Shown here: positions 7,823 to 16,850 of the stretch, in pieces
Position numbering within the stretch: position 1 is the first letter of the stretch
Layout: the number at the start of each line of letters is the position of its first letter
Assembly (NCBI GenBank): GCA_944324185.1
Contig: CALUVI010000010.1
Location: 1-47,321, forward strand
Reading direction: 5' to 3'
Source of the DNA: Candidatus Gastranaerophilales bacterium
GTDB lineage: Bacteria > Cyanobacteriota > Vampirovibrionia > Gastranaerophilales > Gastranaerophilaceae
DNA length: 47,321 nt
Position numbers and translations under genes: made by a program
Notes under the pieces: model-generated
What the model saw: only the letters and a program-made list of their open reading frames with translations
Databases searched by the model: none
What the model was told of the DNA's origin: nothing

Positions 7823-8716
7823 TTAATCAGGGGATTTAAACCCAAAATTTTTTAATAATTTTTCTTTTTTACGCCAATCTTTTTCAACTTTTACCTCAAG
7901 GTTTAAATAAACCTTTTTTTCAACAATTTCTTCCAATTCCTGACGGGCTTCGGTTCCGATTTTCTTTAATAAAGCACCGCCTTTACCTATCAAAATGCCT
8001 TTTTGGCTCTTCTGTTCGCAATAAATAATTGCATAGATTCTGTCTATGTCCACACACTCTTCATACTTATCTATTTTAATCACAACTGAGTGTGGAATTT
8101 CATCCTCTGTATGGATGAGGATTTTCTCTCTTATAATCTCTTCTGCAATACCGCGCATATTTTCTTCTGTCACAATATCCGCAGGATAAAGCATTTCTCC
8201 CTCCGGAAGCTTCTTAAAGATATTATCCAGAAGCGTGTCTTTATTTCTGCCTGTTTTTGCGGATATTCTTACAAGCGGAATATTTTCTTTAAACAGAGTT
8301 TTGTATGACATTAAGTTCTCTTCTATTTTTTGTGTATTTTTAACTTTATCAACTTTATTCATAACAAGTATTACAGGTATTTTAATATCTTTGAGGATAT
8401 TTTCCACTATCCATTTGTCTCCCTTGCCGGCGGGTTCAGATCCGTCGACTAAAAATAAAATTAAATCCGCATCCGGTACCGCAACTTTTGCCTCATCAAG
8501 TAAAAATTCTCCCAGCTTATCCAGCGGACGATGAACCCCGGGGGTGTCTACAAAAACTATTTGTCCACACTCTTCGGTTAAAACTCCTTTAATTCTTTTC
8601 CTCGTAGTTTGCGCCTTGTCTGTTGCAATAACTATCTTCTGTCCCAGCATCTGATTCAAAAGAGTAGATTTGCCAACATTAGGACGCCCTAATATTGTTA
8701 CAAAACCACACTTCAT
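7823..8716 (-). CDS. era: GTPase Era
   Basis: Era is a Ras-like GTPase that binds the 3' end of 16S rRNA and assists 30S subunit maturation. At 297 aa it is the usual length. G1 is GRPNVGKS (10-17), G2 the TTRKRIKG segment (38-44), G3 DTPG (57-60) and G4 NKVD (120-123). The C-terminal KH domain carries VIKIDKYEE and GILIGKGGALLKKIG, the RNA-binding loop. It lies 125 bp upstream of the GH13 gene on the same strand. An AGGA precedes the start by about 14 nt, and a TATTAT box is seen about 30 bp upstream. Confidence 0.97.
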   Translation of the reverse strand: MKCGFVTILGRPNVGKSTLLNQMLGQKIVIATDKAQTTRKRIKGVLTEECGQIVFVDTPGVHRPLDKLGEFLLDEAKVAVPDADLILFLVDGSEPAGKGDKWIVENILKDIKIPVILVMNKVDKVKNTQKIEENLMSYKTLFKENIPLVRISAKTGRNKDTLLDNIFKKLPEGEMLYPADIVTEENMRGIAEEIIREKILIHTEDEIPHSVVIKIDKYEECVDIDRIYAIIYCEQKSQKGILIGKGGALLKKIGTEARQELEEIVEKKVYLNLEVKVEKDWRKKEKLLKNFGFKSPD

Positions 8717-8800
8717 AAATCAATTCTATCCTAAACATATATAATACACCATAGCTAAAATAAATATTTATTGTAAATTTTTGTTAAGAAAAGGCAATTT

Positions 8801-8829
8801 TTTCACCTCCCCTTAACTTCTTATATATA
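8801..8829 (+). promoter_or_regulatory. Promoter of the 704-aa orphan gene
   Basis: TTTCAC (8801-8806), a 17-bp spacer and TATATA (8824-8829). An AGGGAG SD follows at 8841-8846, just before ATG 8852. The -35 is only a fair match. Confidence 0.4.
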
Positions 8830-8851
8830 AGGGATAAAATAGGGAGAAAAT

Positions 8852-10966
8852 ATGTCACCATATAGCTACAGCTTAAATAAACCATTGTGGGATCCTGGTA
8901 ATTTCACATTCAATACATTTTCCCCTGTTGGCGGATGGAACGGGGGCTTCGGGAATTTTCAAATGCCACGGTTTGGAACTTCGTCATCATCAGACTCAAC
9001 AGCGCCGGATTCCTATGAGGCATGGAAAAAAGAAGAGTTAAAAAGGCAGGAAGAAGAAGCAAAAAAATCTGCTTTTCTGGATGAACGTTCGGAAGAAGTG
9101 AAAAAAACTAAAGAATTAATAGAAGCACAAGAAAATATAATTAAGAATATAAAAAAAGGAAAAAAAGCTGACGGCAGTTACGTCGTAGAAAACGCAAAAC
9201 TTGAAGGACCAAAATTAAAAGAGGACGGCAGCATTGACAAAGAAGCCTCAAAGCCTAAAAAGAAAGGGTTCTGGGCAAAAGCCGGCGAGTGGGTATGTTC
9301 TGCAGGTTCAGCCTTGAAGAACATGGGCAAGAGTTTAATTGGTTTTGATGAAAATGGTAAGTGGAGCTGGAAAAAATGTCTTAAAAACGTAGCAATTACA
9401 GCAGCTGCAATAGGTGCAACATTTATTCCGGTAGTGGGTCCTGCTATCGGATACGGCTTGTTGGCTTACGGAGTCGTAAGCGGCGGTGTCGGCGTTGCCA
9501 AAGGTATATCAAAACTCAACAAAGCTAAAACAGAAGAGGCGAAAGAGCAGGCAAGACAGGATATTTGTTCCGGTGCATTTGTCGGTATATCCTCCGCAAT
9601 CGGTCTCAGGGGACTTGGTAAATCAGTAAGTGCTGCAGCAAAAGCATCAGGTACTAATACAACAACTATGGGTATCTCGGCAGTTGCTAAAGCAAGAACC
9701 GGATTAGGAAAACCTATAGAGGTAATATCTCAGGCAACGAGAGACATGACAGTTAACGCATTTAAGGCAACAACAAATGCAATGCAGGCAGACAAAGCGC
9801 TTATTGCTGCAAACGGCGGCGGTATTAAAGGGTTTGGCAAAGCTTATGCTAATAAAGTTAACACTGCAGTTAATAATGTCAATAACTGGAGCAAAAGATA
9901 TCAGGATAAATATGCAGAGATGGAAACATCTTTGAATAACAGAATTTCAGAACTAAATAGTCAAATTGCAGCAGAAACGAATGCCGCAAAGCGTACATTA
10001 TTGCAGGAACAAAAAGCAATGCTTGAAAGTAACCTGAACGAACTACGTTCAATTTCAGGATTCAAGTCAAAAACTGAATTTGATAGGCTTAATACAGAAA
10101 ATTCAGGTATCAGAAATCAGGAACAGCTTTCTTCTTATACACAAAATTCAAGAGGCGGTTATGATATAAACGGTCACTCAATTTCACAACAGAGATTTGA
10201 TGTATTCAGAAAAGAAATGGAAGCAATGCAAAAATCTTATATCAAAGATCTTAAGAAATTGAATCAATTCAAAGAAGCTCAGATGCGCAGCTTTTCAAAA
10301 CATCCTGATTCTCACAGAAGAGAGTTGAATGAATACACAGATGCAACAGTTCGTGCAAAATACAATACAAAAGACAAATTAAAAGCCGGTATACAAAATC
10401 TAAGCAGTAAAATAGAAAATTTAACGACTAAAATTGCAGAAGTTGAGGAGAAACTTGCACGAGCAACAAGCCGGAGAAAGATTGCAGGTCTCAAAAATAC
10501 ACTTAACAACTTGAAGGCTCAAAAACTTGCGGCAGAAAATGAACTTGCAATTTGTAATTCCATAAAATTCAAATCATTATTCAAGAGTTCAACCTGGTTA
10601 AAAAATGAATACAGTAACTATATCGGCGGAAGTAATGCGTCATTCGGAGCTTTAAGAAGTTATGCAGGAAAAGCATTGACACATCCTGCAGCAGCAGTTC
10701 CGTTAACAATGGGGCAATGGGACAGAGAATATTCTATACCGATGTTTGGCTCTCTTACACAATTAACGAAAGAACAGGGAGAAGAATACATAACCCAGCT
10801 GGAGCAGCAGATAGCTGAGTACGAAAAAACTCTGGAGGCTTTAAATGAGATTGAGTCGGCTGAAGAATGGGAAACAATAAAAGCTCAGTATGCTGCACAA
10901 TTAAAAGCTCAAGAAGAAGCTCAGGCAGCAGCACAAGCAGCGCAGGAAGCTCAAGGGCAGCAATAA
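8852..10966 (+). CDS. Orphan 704-aa protein: coiled coils around a hydrophobic glycine-rich core
   Basis: No family is recognised. Visible layout: an N-terminal Gly/Phe/Pro/Ser-rich region (1-52, with MPRFGT at 38-43), a charged helix (55-103), and a Lys-rich linker. Then comes a 40-residue hydrophobic glycine-rich block (180-218) that includes IPVVGPAIGYGLLAYGVVSG, followed by an Ala-rich helical region. Long heptad-like coiled coils lie at about 350-400 and 500-560. The C-terminal helix is rich in Gln, Glu and Ala (about 650-704). There is no classical signal peptide. The hydrophobic hairpin flanked by long helices resembles secreted pore-forming or translocator proteins, but that is analogy only. 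AGGGAG precedes the start. It converges on rlhA with one base between the stops and no terminator. Confidence 0.7.
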   Translation: MSPYSYSLNKPLWDPGNFTFNTFSPVGGWNGGFGNFQMPRFGTSSSSDSTAPDSYEAWKKEELKRQEEEAKKSAFLDERSEEVKKTKELIEAQENIIKNIKKGKKADGSYVVENAKLEGPKLKEDGSIDKEASKPKKKGFWAKAGEWVCSAGSALKNMGKSLIGFDENGKWSWKKCLKNVAITAAAIGATFIPVVGPAIGYGLLAYGVVSGGVGVAKGISKLNKAKTEEAKEQARQDICSGAFVGISSAIGLRGLGKSVSAAAKASGTNTTTMGISAVAKARTGLGKPIEVISQATRDMTVNAFKATTNAMQADKALIAANGGGIKGFGKAYANKVNTAVNNVNNWSKRYQDKYAEMETSLNNRISELNSQIAAETNAAKRTLLQEQKAMLESNLNELRSISGFKSKTEFDRLNTENSGIRNQEQLSSYTQNSRGGYDINGHSISQQRFDVFRKEMEAMQKSYIKDLKKLNQFKEAQMRSFSKHPDSHRRELNEYTDATVRAKYNTKDKLKAGIQNLSSKIENLTTKIAEVEEKLARATSRRKIAGLKNTLNNLKAQKLAAENELAICNSIKFKSLFKSSTWLKNEYSNYIGGSNASFGALRSYAGKALTHPAAAVPLTMGQWDREYSIPMFGSLTQLTKEQGEEYITQLEQQIAEYEKTLEALNEIESAEEWETIKAQYAAQLKAQEEAQAAAQAAQEAQGQQ

Positions 10967-10967
10967 T

Positions 10968-12719
10968 TTACCCTAATACTGCCATTTCACACTTTGTGCA
11001 GTCAAATTTCAAGGGGTAAATTTTCCCGAATTCATCTCTTAAGACCAGCTTTTCAGGAGATTTACACATATTAAGAGCGTACTTTATACAGTGCTTTGTA
11101 CGCATAAGTTCAACCTCACGTTGCGGTCGGGAGCTTTCAAACGACATTTCCGTAACTTTTGCTCCGCATAATTCGTAGAACTCTTTTGCATAAGTATTAT
11201 GAACATTCCCCCTGTAATCAATTTCCGGCTTATAATAAGGAACGTAGTGCATTTTTTTCTGCTCCTCACGCTTATATTCAGCAAGCCGCTTTTGCATAAG
11301 CTTATCCAGTACGCTTCGCCTGAATTCATTTATAGATGAGACCGGCATGAAGGGAATTTCAGATTCTATTTTTATATCATTTATATAAAAATCACTCTCT
11401 CCTGTTTTAGAAAACTGTTTTAGAAAATTTTCTCTCATTTTCTCGGGATTCTTTGCCGGTTCGCCATCGGGAAGCTGTACCTGAAGAGTTACATTATCTT
11501 CATCAATAAGATTTAGTATGTAATCTTTTAACAGGACTTTGACGCCGATTTGACGTTTTACCGGCTGCGCCAAAAGTTTTTCAAATTCTATATCAAGATT
11601 TCTGTATATTTTATCCCCTTTTTTAAATACTGCCGGTTTATTGGGGTAAATGTATCCATTTTCAACTTTGTTTACTAAAAAGCCTGTAACTCCGTCAGTT
11701 AAACCGTCCTGAGCATGGATAATTTTGTCTATATTAATCTTTAAAGCTCCGTTTTTTATATCGACAACTTTTCCTAAAAATTCTCCTCTGGATTTTGGAG
11801 AGAGAAGATTAAAGCAATCTTTTCTTTTTTCTAGAAAGTAATCGGTAAATCCTCGGTTGAAACTCTTTTCCGGATTCGGCTCAAAGGGGTAAAAGCTTTT
11901 GCCGGAAGAAGATTTGTTAGAAAATTTATCTAACTCATGCCGGTAGTACGCCGTCACATTTTTCACGTAGTTAGAATCTTTAAGCCGTCCTTCGATTTTA
12001 AAAGAATAAATTCCTGCTTCTGTCATTTCTTTTAAATGATTAGAAGCATTAAAATCTTTTAAGCAGAGTGCATATATGTCTTTTGCCAACACTTTACCCT
12101 CTGCAGTCTCAACAGAATACTTTTTTCTGCAAGGCTGGGCGCATTCGCCTCTGTTTGCGGAACGCCCGCCGATATGTTGGCTCAAATAGCATTGACCGCT
12201 ATAAGAAACACAAAGCGCACCGTGAACAAAAGCTTCCAATTCTAAATCCGGATTTTTTTGATGGATTTCTTTTATCTGTTCTATTGAGAGTTCACGCGCA
12301 AGTACAACTCTTGAAACGCCCAGATTATTAAAGAATGCGACTTTTTCGGCGTCTCTGTTGTCGCACTGGGTGCTTATATGAACAGGAATTTTAATCTCTT
12401 CATCAATCAAACGCTTTAAAAGCCCCATATCCTGAATTATAACTGCATCTACGAGTATTTTATCAAGCTGCTTTACAAGTTTTAGAGCCTGCTCAACTTC
12501 ACCATCTGTTAAGATTGTGTTTACTGTAACAAAAACTTTCACTCTGAATTTATGGGCATAATTAACAACATCTTTAATATCCTCAATAGAATTGCAGGCA
12601 TTTTGTCTTGCGCCGAAAGCAGGCGCGCCTATGTAAACCGCATCCGCTCCGCAATCAATCGCCGCTAATGCTGTTTCTTTGTCTCTTGCCGGTGATAAAA
12701 GTTCTGTTATTAGATCCAT
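10968..12719 (-). CDS. rlhA: U32 family protein RlhA (23S rRNA C2501 hydroxylation)
   Basis: The N-terminal half closely follows E. coli RlhA (YdcP): LLSPARD (8-13), GADAVYIGAP, FGARQNA, an HISTQCD block, and FVHGALC..YSGQC with Cys170 and Cys177. Next is GGRSANRGECAQPC with Cys193 and Cys197. These four Cys residues are the expected iron-sulfur ligands of U32 proteins. The C-terminal part carries the DUF3656-type extension that separates RlhA from the shorter tRNA hydroxylation protein TrhP. RlhA is needed for 5-hydroxycytidine at C2501 of 23S rRNA, with prephenate as source. The 583 aa are somewhat shorter than E. coli (about 650). There is no obvious SD; TTGACA (12751-12756) and TATAGT (12730-12735) are 15 bp apart, so the message may be almost leaderless. 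Confidence 0.85.
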   Translation of the reverse strand: MDLITELLSPARDKETALAAIDCGADAVYIGAPAFGARQNACNSIEDIKDVVNYAHKFRVKVFVTVNTILTDGEVEQALKLVKQLDKILVDAVIIQDMGLLKRLIDEEIKIPVHISTQCDNRDAEKVAFFNNLGVSRVVLARELSIEQIKEIHQKNPDLELEAFVHGALCVSYSGQCYLSQHIGGRSANRGECAQPCRKKYSVETAEGKVLAKDIYALCLKDFNASNHLKEMTEAGIYSFKIEGRLKDSNYVKNVTAYYRHELDKFSNKSSSGKSFYPFEPNPEKSFNRGFTDYFLEKRKDCFNLLSPKSRGEFLGKVVDIKNGALKINIDKIIHAQDGLTDGVTGFLVNKVENGYIYPNKPAVFKKGDKIYRNLDIEFEKLLAQPVKRQIGVKVLLKDYILNLIDEDNVTLQVQLPDGEPAKNPEKMRENFLKQFSKTGESDFYINDIKIESEIPFMPVSSINEFRRSVLDKLMQKRLAEYKREEQKKMHYVPYYKPEIDYRGNVHNTYAKEFYELCGAKVTEMSFESSRPQREVELMRTKHCIKYALNMCKSPEKLVLRDEFGKIYPLKFDCTKCEMAVLG

Positions 12720-12801
12720 ACAATATTAGACTATAAGCAAAATTTTTGCCTGTCAACTTTATTATCTTTTCCTGCTCAAAACAGGAGGGATTATTGTTCA
12801 T

Positions 12802-13260
12802 TACCGCGCTCACCTCCAAAGTTGGAGAGGTCGCAGTTGTGCGAGCGTCAGCGAGCTACAAATGCGGGTGGGGTTCAGACAAAACTAATCCCCATCCTAA
12901 CCTTCCCCAACTGGGGAAGGAACACGCGTTGTCGTCCAATTAGCGCATTACCAGCGCCCGATAATCGCGTCTACCTCCCAAGTTGGGGAGGTCGCAGTTG
13001 TGCGAGCGTCAGCGAGCTACAAATGCGGGGGGGGCAGACAAAACTAATCCCCATCCTAACCTTCCCCAACTGGGGAAGGAACGCGCGTTGTCGTCCAATT
13101 AGCGCATTACCAGCGTCCAATAACCGCGTCTACCTCCCAAGTTGGGGAGGTCGCAGTTGTGCGAACGTTAGTGAGCTACAAATGCGGGTGGGGTTCAGAC
13201 AACGTAAAGTACACCCCCACCCTAACCCTCCCCGCCGGAGAGGGAATGCGCGTTGTCGTT
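12802..13260. repeat. Three tandem ~160-bp palindromic repeat units
   Basis: Units start at equivalent points 12812, 12973 and 13132, periods of 161 and 159 bp. Each contains a hairpin ACCTCC..GTTGG.GAGGT, then GTCGCAGTTGTGCGA, GTGAGCTACAAATGCGGG-type sequence, a CCTAACC block, a second hairpin CCTTCCCC/GGGGAAGG (altered in unit 3), and CGCGTTGTCGT. A related unit lies inverted at 1-250 and a diverged piece at 18460-18600. Open frames of 60-150 codons here are byproducts of the repeat. Long conserved units without unique spacers argue against CRISPR. It is probably a REP/MITE-type element amplified in tandem. Confidence 0.85.
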
Positions 13261-13265
13261 CGATT

Positions 13266-13511
13266 AACGCCTAACCCTCGCCCCTTGTGGGAGAGGGAAG
13301 AATTTCAAGTTGAGCTGGAGCGAAACTTAGAAATTCGGGTGAGGGGTAGGAAAAAGGTTGGGTGGAACCCAACAATAACTGTATGGATTGCCGCGTCGCT
13401 CCCGCTCCTCGCAATGCCACCCCGCCGGTAGTTTCACCTACCAACCCAAACATTTACCCCCGCAATGACACGAAGTTTGTAGTCTTATCTACCAACCCAA
13501 ACATTTACCCC
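13266..13511. repeat. Composite of other stem-loop repeats
   Basis: This is a mosaic of short palindromic elements adjoining the tandem array. At 13300-13311/13324-13336, GAATTTCAAGTT pairs with AACTTAGAAATTC, inside flanks CTAACCCTCGCCCC and GGTGAGGGG. At about 13358-13374, GTTGGGT pairs with ACCCAAC. The segment at about 13386-13416 (ATTGCCGCGTCGCTCC then GCTCCTCGCAATG) resembles a repeat that I recall as widespread in bacterial genomes. Two tandem stem-loops (GGTAG/CTACC and GTAG/CTAC) at 13427-13511 each end in AACCCAAACATTTACCCCC. No gene is visible from 12720 to 13528. Confidence 0.7.
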
Positions 13512-13528
13512 CAAAATGAATGAAAAAA

Positions 13529-14812
13529 TCACATTCCCATTTTTCGACCGAATATTTTTTTCAAAAACGCACCAAAACCTCCGTTTTCAGCTCCGTTTTT
13601 TATCTTCTCATAATTATCTGCCACAAATTTGTTTCTCGGATCGATCTCTTTTAATCTGTCCATATATTCTACAGCACCATAGTTGTCGCCGATTGATTCT
13701 CTGAATACAGCCAGCTTCTCAAGCGCAAGTTTATTTTTAGGGTCAACATCCGCAAGTCTCTCATAAAATTCCGCAGCTTTAGTCTTATCCCCTTCTGCTT
13801 CCAATAGAGCCGCAATCGTTTCAATTAAATCAACATTTTTATCATCAAACCTGTATGCTGTAAGGTATTCATTCAATGCAACATCTTTTTCACCGCGGAC
13901 AATATTGTATTTACCCCAGTTTACGTGTTCGTTAAAAGAATCCCCTTTTTTCTCATAGATTAAAGCTCTCATCTGGTAAATCAGAGGTGAGTTAGGATCA
14001 ATTTTTGCAAACTCATCAATTTCTTTGAAAGCTTCTTCAAACATATCTTTCTGGAAATAATACTGAGCCAAAAGCGAATGGAAAATCTTTTCTTTTGAAT
14101 ACTTATCCTTAATTTTCATAAGAATTTCATACCCTGCTTCATTTTTCCCCATATCAAACAATGCTCTGGCTTTAGTAAGTTCGCTTTTTGCAAGTTCATA
14201 CGCTTTATCAGGCTGAGAATTTCTTATATAATATCCGGCAAGAACTTCTTCAAAATCTTTAAACCCTCTGTCTTTGCGCCCGCGCTCAAGTGTTTGAATA
14301 GCAGCGACAAGCCCTTCTGTTTTTTCATATAGTTCAGCCAGTTTTAAAAACACAACCGGATTCTTTTCATCATAATCAGAAATCTTTAAATACTCATCAA
14401 TTGCTTCGGTTAATTTTCCCTGTCCTTCACACAAGCCGGCGTACAAATACCTTGCTGGAAGAGATTCCTGCGCATCTTTAGCGTGTTCAATGGCTTTTTT
14501 GTAGTCATTCCGTGCATGGCTCATCTGCTGCTGAAGAGCGTGCATATTCCCTCTTATAAGATAATACTTAAACCTGTCTTCGTCAGCAAAAATATCAATC
14601 AATTGTTCATGCGCCATAATATTAGCAGGGTCAACTTCTAAAATCATTGCATAATAAGCTTTTGCTTCTTCTTTCTTATCAAGAATTAATGCCAGATGCG
14701 CAAGTTTTGACAAAATTTCAACATCAGAAGGTTTTTGTGCCAATAGTTTCTTATATTCAGCGTAAGCTTCGTCATATTTTTCGTTTTGTTCAAGTTGTTC
14801 TGCTATATTCAT
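13529..14812 (-). CDS. TPR-repeat protein
   Basis: The 427-residue soluble protein is built from about ten tetratricopeptide-like helix pairs, for example EQNEKYDEAYAEYKKLLAQ near the start and GDKTKAAEFYERLADVDPKN late. Such superhelical scaffolds bind protein partners; the partner is unknown. The last 25 residues break the pattern: a Gly-rich linker and a basic, hydrophobic tail (GGFGAFLKKIFGRKMGM), perhaps a membrane or partner hook. There is no signal peptide. It follows pth by 37 nt and probably belongs to the ffh-pth transcription unit. The repeat island begins directly after its stop. Confidence 0.85.
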   Translation of the reverse strand: MNIAEQLEQNEKYDEAYAEYKKLLAQKPSDVEILSKLAHLALILDKKEEAKAYYAMILEVDPANIMAHEQLIDIFADEDRFKYYLIRGNMHALQQQMSHARNDYKKAIEHAKDAQESLPARYLYAGLCEGQGKLTEAIDEYLKISDYDEKNPVVFLKLAELYEKTEGLVAAIQTLERGRKDRGFKDFEEVLAGYYIRNSQPDKAYELAKSELTKARALFDMGKNEAGYEILMKIKDKYSKEKIFHSLLAQYYFQKDMFEEAFKEIDEFAKIDPNSPLIYQMRALIYEKKGDSFNEHVNWGKYNIVRGEKDVALNEYLTAYRFDDKNVDLIETIAALLEAEGDKTKAAEFYERLADVDPKNKLALEKLAVFRESIGDNYGAVEYMDRLKEIDPRNKFVADNYEKIKNGAENGGFGAFLKKIFGRKMGM

Positions 14813-14849
14813 TTGTAAATCCTTTCTTTAGTGAACAGTGATTAGAGGT

Positions 14850-15407
14850 TTAATTGTATTTGTTCTGCGCTGCTGCCATACCTTCTTTAAAATAGCAGCC
14901 TATTCCGTCCTTTGCTTTGCTTAACACTGTCTTTAATGTTTCAAGCTCTTCTTTTGAGAAATTCTGAAGAACGAAAACCTCAGAAGGTATATTTGGCTGC
15001 GGTCCTATTCCGATTTTTAATCTTGCAATATTATTTGTCCCGAGATGCTGAATCACTGATTTAATCCCGTTGTGACCGCCGTCTGAGCCGTTAGGGCGGA
15101 AGCGAAGTCTCCCCAGTTCCAATGATATATCGTCATAGACAATAAGAACATCCTCAATGGGTATTTTATAATAATCCATAACAGCCCTTACTGCCTCCCC
15201 CGACAGATTCATAAATGTAGTCGGCTTAATCAGCAGGTAGTCCTCTTTAGGAGTCCTTAAATTAGTCATAATACTTTTTAATCTGGAATTTTCCCTGAAT
15301 GTAAGATTTGAATTAAGCGCAATACTGTCTATAAGCATAAAACCTGCATTATGCCTTGTAAAAATGTATCTGTCGCCAATATTTCCCAATCCTGCAATTA
15401 ATCTCAT
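14850..15407 (-). CDS. pth: Peptidyl-tRNA hydrolase
   Basis: Pth cleaves the ester bond of peptidyl-tRNA that drops off ribosomes and recycles tRNA. At 185 aa it is the usual length. Catalytic and binding residues are in place: Asn9 in GLGNIG (a GNPG variant), His19 in TRHNAGF, Asn67 in KPTTFMNLSG, Asp92 in VYDD, and GGHNGIKS(V/I) further on. It starts 3 nt after the ffh stop, so coupled expression is likely. Confidence 0.97.
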   Translation of the reverse strand: MRLIAGLGNIGDRYIFTRHNAGFMLIDSIALNSNLTFRENSRLKSIMTNLRTPKEDYLLIKPTTFMNLSGEAVRAVMDYYKIPIEDVLIVYDDISLELGRLRFRPNGSDGGHNGIKSVIQHLGTNNIARLKIGIGPQPNIPSEVFVLQNFSKEELETLKTVLSKAKDGIGCYFKEGMAAAQNKYN

Positions 15408-15410
15408 TAA

Positions 15411-16799
15411 TTAACGAAATCTCCGCATATTTTTCATCATCTGATGAGCAGTGAGCTTAGCGCCTGCCTGTCCCATCTTACCCATCATAGAACCCATATT
15501 TTTCTTAACGTCTGAAAAACCTTTCATCATCTTGCGCATTTGTTCAAACTGGTTAATAAATACATTCAATTCGTGTATAGGCACCCCTGCACCCTCGGCA
15601 ATACGTTTCTTTCTTGAAGAATTCATTAATTCAGGATGCTCGCGCTCTTCCGGCGTCATACTCTGAATCATAACTTCAATCCGCTTAACCTGTTTTTCGC
15701 CTTCATGAGAAATCTTCTGCCTGTCATCTTTAGACATTTTGAGCCCCGGAATCATGCCGAGAAGCTGCTCCATTGAGCCGAACATTTTCATCTGAGATTG
15801 CATTTTTAAGAAATCATTAAAAGAAAATTCAGCCTTTGCCATTTTCTTTTCCATCTCTTTTGCGGTTTTTTCGTCAAAAACTTCCTGCGCACGCTCTACA
15901 AGAGATACAATATCTCCCATACCAAGAATTCTCGTTGCCATTCTTTCAGGATAGAAATCTTCAAGAGCATTGAGCTTTTCACCTGTACCGGTTAATTTTA
16001 TAGGTTTATGAGTGCAATATACAACGCTCAAAGCTGCACCGCCTCTGGAGTCGCCGTCTAATTTAGTAAGAACAAGCCCTGTAATACTTAGCTGTGCGTC
16101 AAAGTTTTCAGCAACATTTACAGCTTCCTGCCCTGTCATTGAGTCAACTACAAGAAGTTTTTCCGCCGGATGAAATACCCTGTCTATGAGCAAAAGCTCT
16201 GCCATCATATCCGTATCTATCTGCAAACGACCTGCCGTATCAAGAATCAGAGTGTTAAACCCTTTATCTTTAGCATAATTAACTGCATTTTGTATAATAG
16301 ACTGAACATCTTTTGAATCCTCAGAATAAACTTCTACTCCGATTTGTTCCCCGAGAGTTTTTAACTGGGTAATTGCAGCCGGTCTATATATGTCACAGGC
16401 TACCATAAGAGGATTTCTTCCTTCTTTTTTTAATTTAACAGCAAGTTTGGCAGAAGAAGTTGTCTTACCGCTTCCCTGAAGTCCCAGCATCATTATTAAA
16501 TTAGGATGTCCGGAAAAATCAAGCGGAGATACGGTTTTACCCAGAAGCTCAATAAGTTCGTCATGAACGATTTTTACAAGCTGCTGGGACGGATTTACGC
16601 CGGAGAGGACATTTTCGCCCTCGGCCTTGTCTTTAATATTAGAAATAAAAGCCTTTACAACTCTCAAGTTAACATCCGCCTCTAAAAGCGCACGCCTGAT
16701 TTCCCTCAAAGCCTCCTGCATATTATCCTGCGTAAGCTCTTTTTGACCGGCAGTTTTTGCTATAATATCCTGTAATTTATCCGACAACGAATCAAACAT
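15411..16799 (-). CDS. ffh: Signal recognition particle protein Ffh
   Basis: This is the SRP54 GTPase, which binds signal sequences and SRP RNA and docks to FtsY for cotranslational membrane targeting. It has the usual 462 aa: N domain (1-90), G domain with GLQGSGKTT (106-114), DTAGRLQ and TKLDGDSRGG, and a Met-rich M domain from about 300 (FLKMQSQMKMFGSMEQLLGMIPG) with the RNA-binding helix around the SRKKRIAEGAG segment. AAAGGGA precedes the ATG at 16799. It heads the ffh-pth-TPR unit. Confidence 0.97.
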   Translation of the reverse strand: MFDSLSDKLQDIIAKTAGQKELTQDNMQEALREIRRALLEADVNLRVVKAFISNIKDKAEGENVLSGVNPSQQLVKIVHDELIELLGKTVSPLDFSGHPNLIMMLGLQGSGKTTSSAKLAVKLKKEGRNPLMVACDIYRPAAITQLKTLGEQIGVEVYSEDSKDVQSIIQNAVNYAKDKGFNTLILDTAGRLQIDTDMMAELLLIDRVFHPAEKLLVVDSMTGQEAVNVAENFDAQLSITGLVLTKLDGDSRGGAALSVVYCTHKPIKLTGTGEKLNALEDFYPERMATRILGMGDIVSLVERAQEVFDEKTAKEMEKKMAKAEFSFNDFLKMQSQMKMFGSMEQLLGMIPGLKMSKDDRQKISHEGEKQVKRIEVMIQSMTPEEREHPELMNSSRKKRIAEGAGVPIHELNVFINQFEQMRKMMKGFSDVKKNMGSMMGKMGQAGAKLTAHQMMKNMRRFR

Positions 16800-16850
16800 T
16801 TATAATCCCTTTATATAACAATACAAAGAAATCATAACATAAATATATTA

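Noticed and set aside
12802-13274. CRISPR-like array
   Set aside because: The repeating unit is about 160 bp and conserved throughout, with internal hairpins and no unique spacers; no cas genes are seen.
12746-13453. Overlapping ORFs of 60-150 codons in the repeat island
   Set aside because: They are produced by the tandem repeat itself, are Cys/Arg/Pro-rich in all frames, and lack SD sites.
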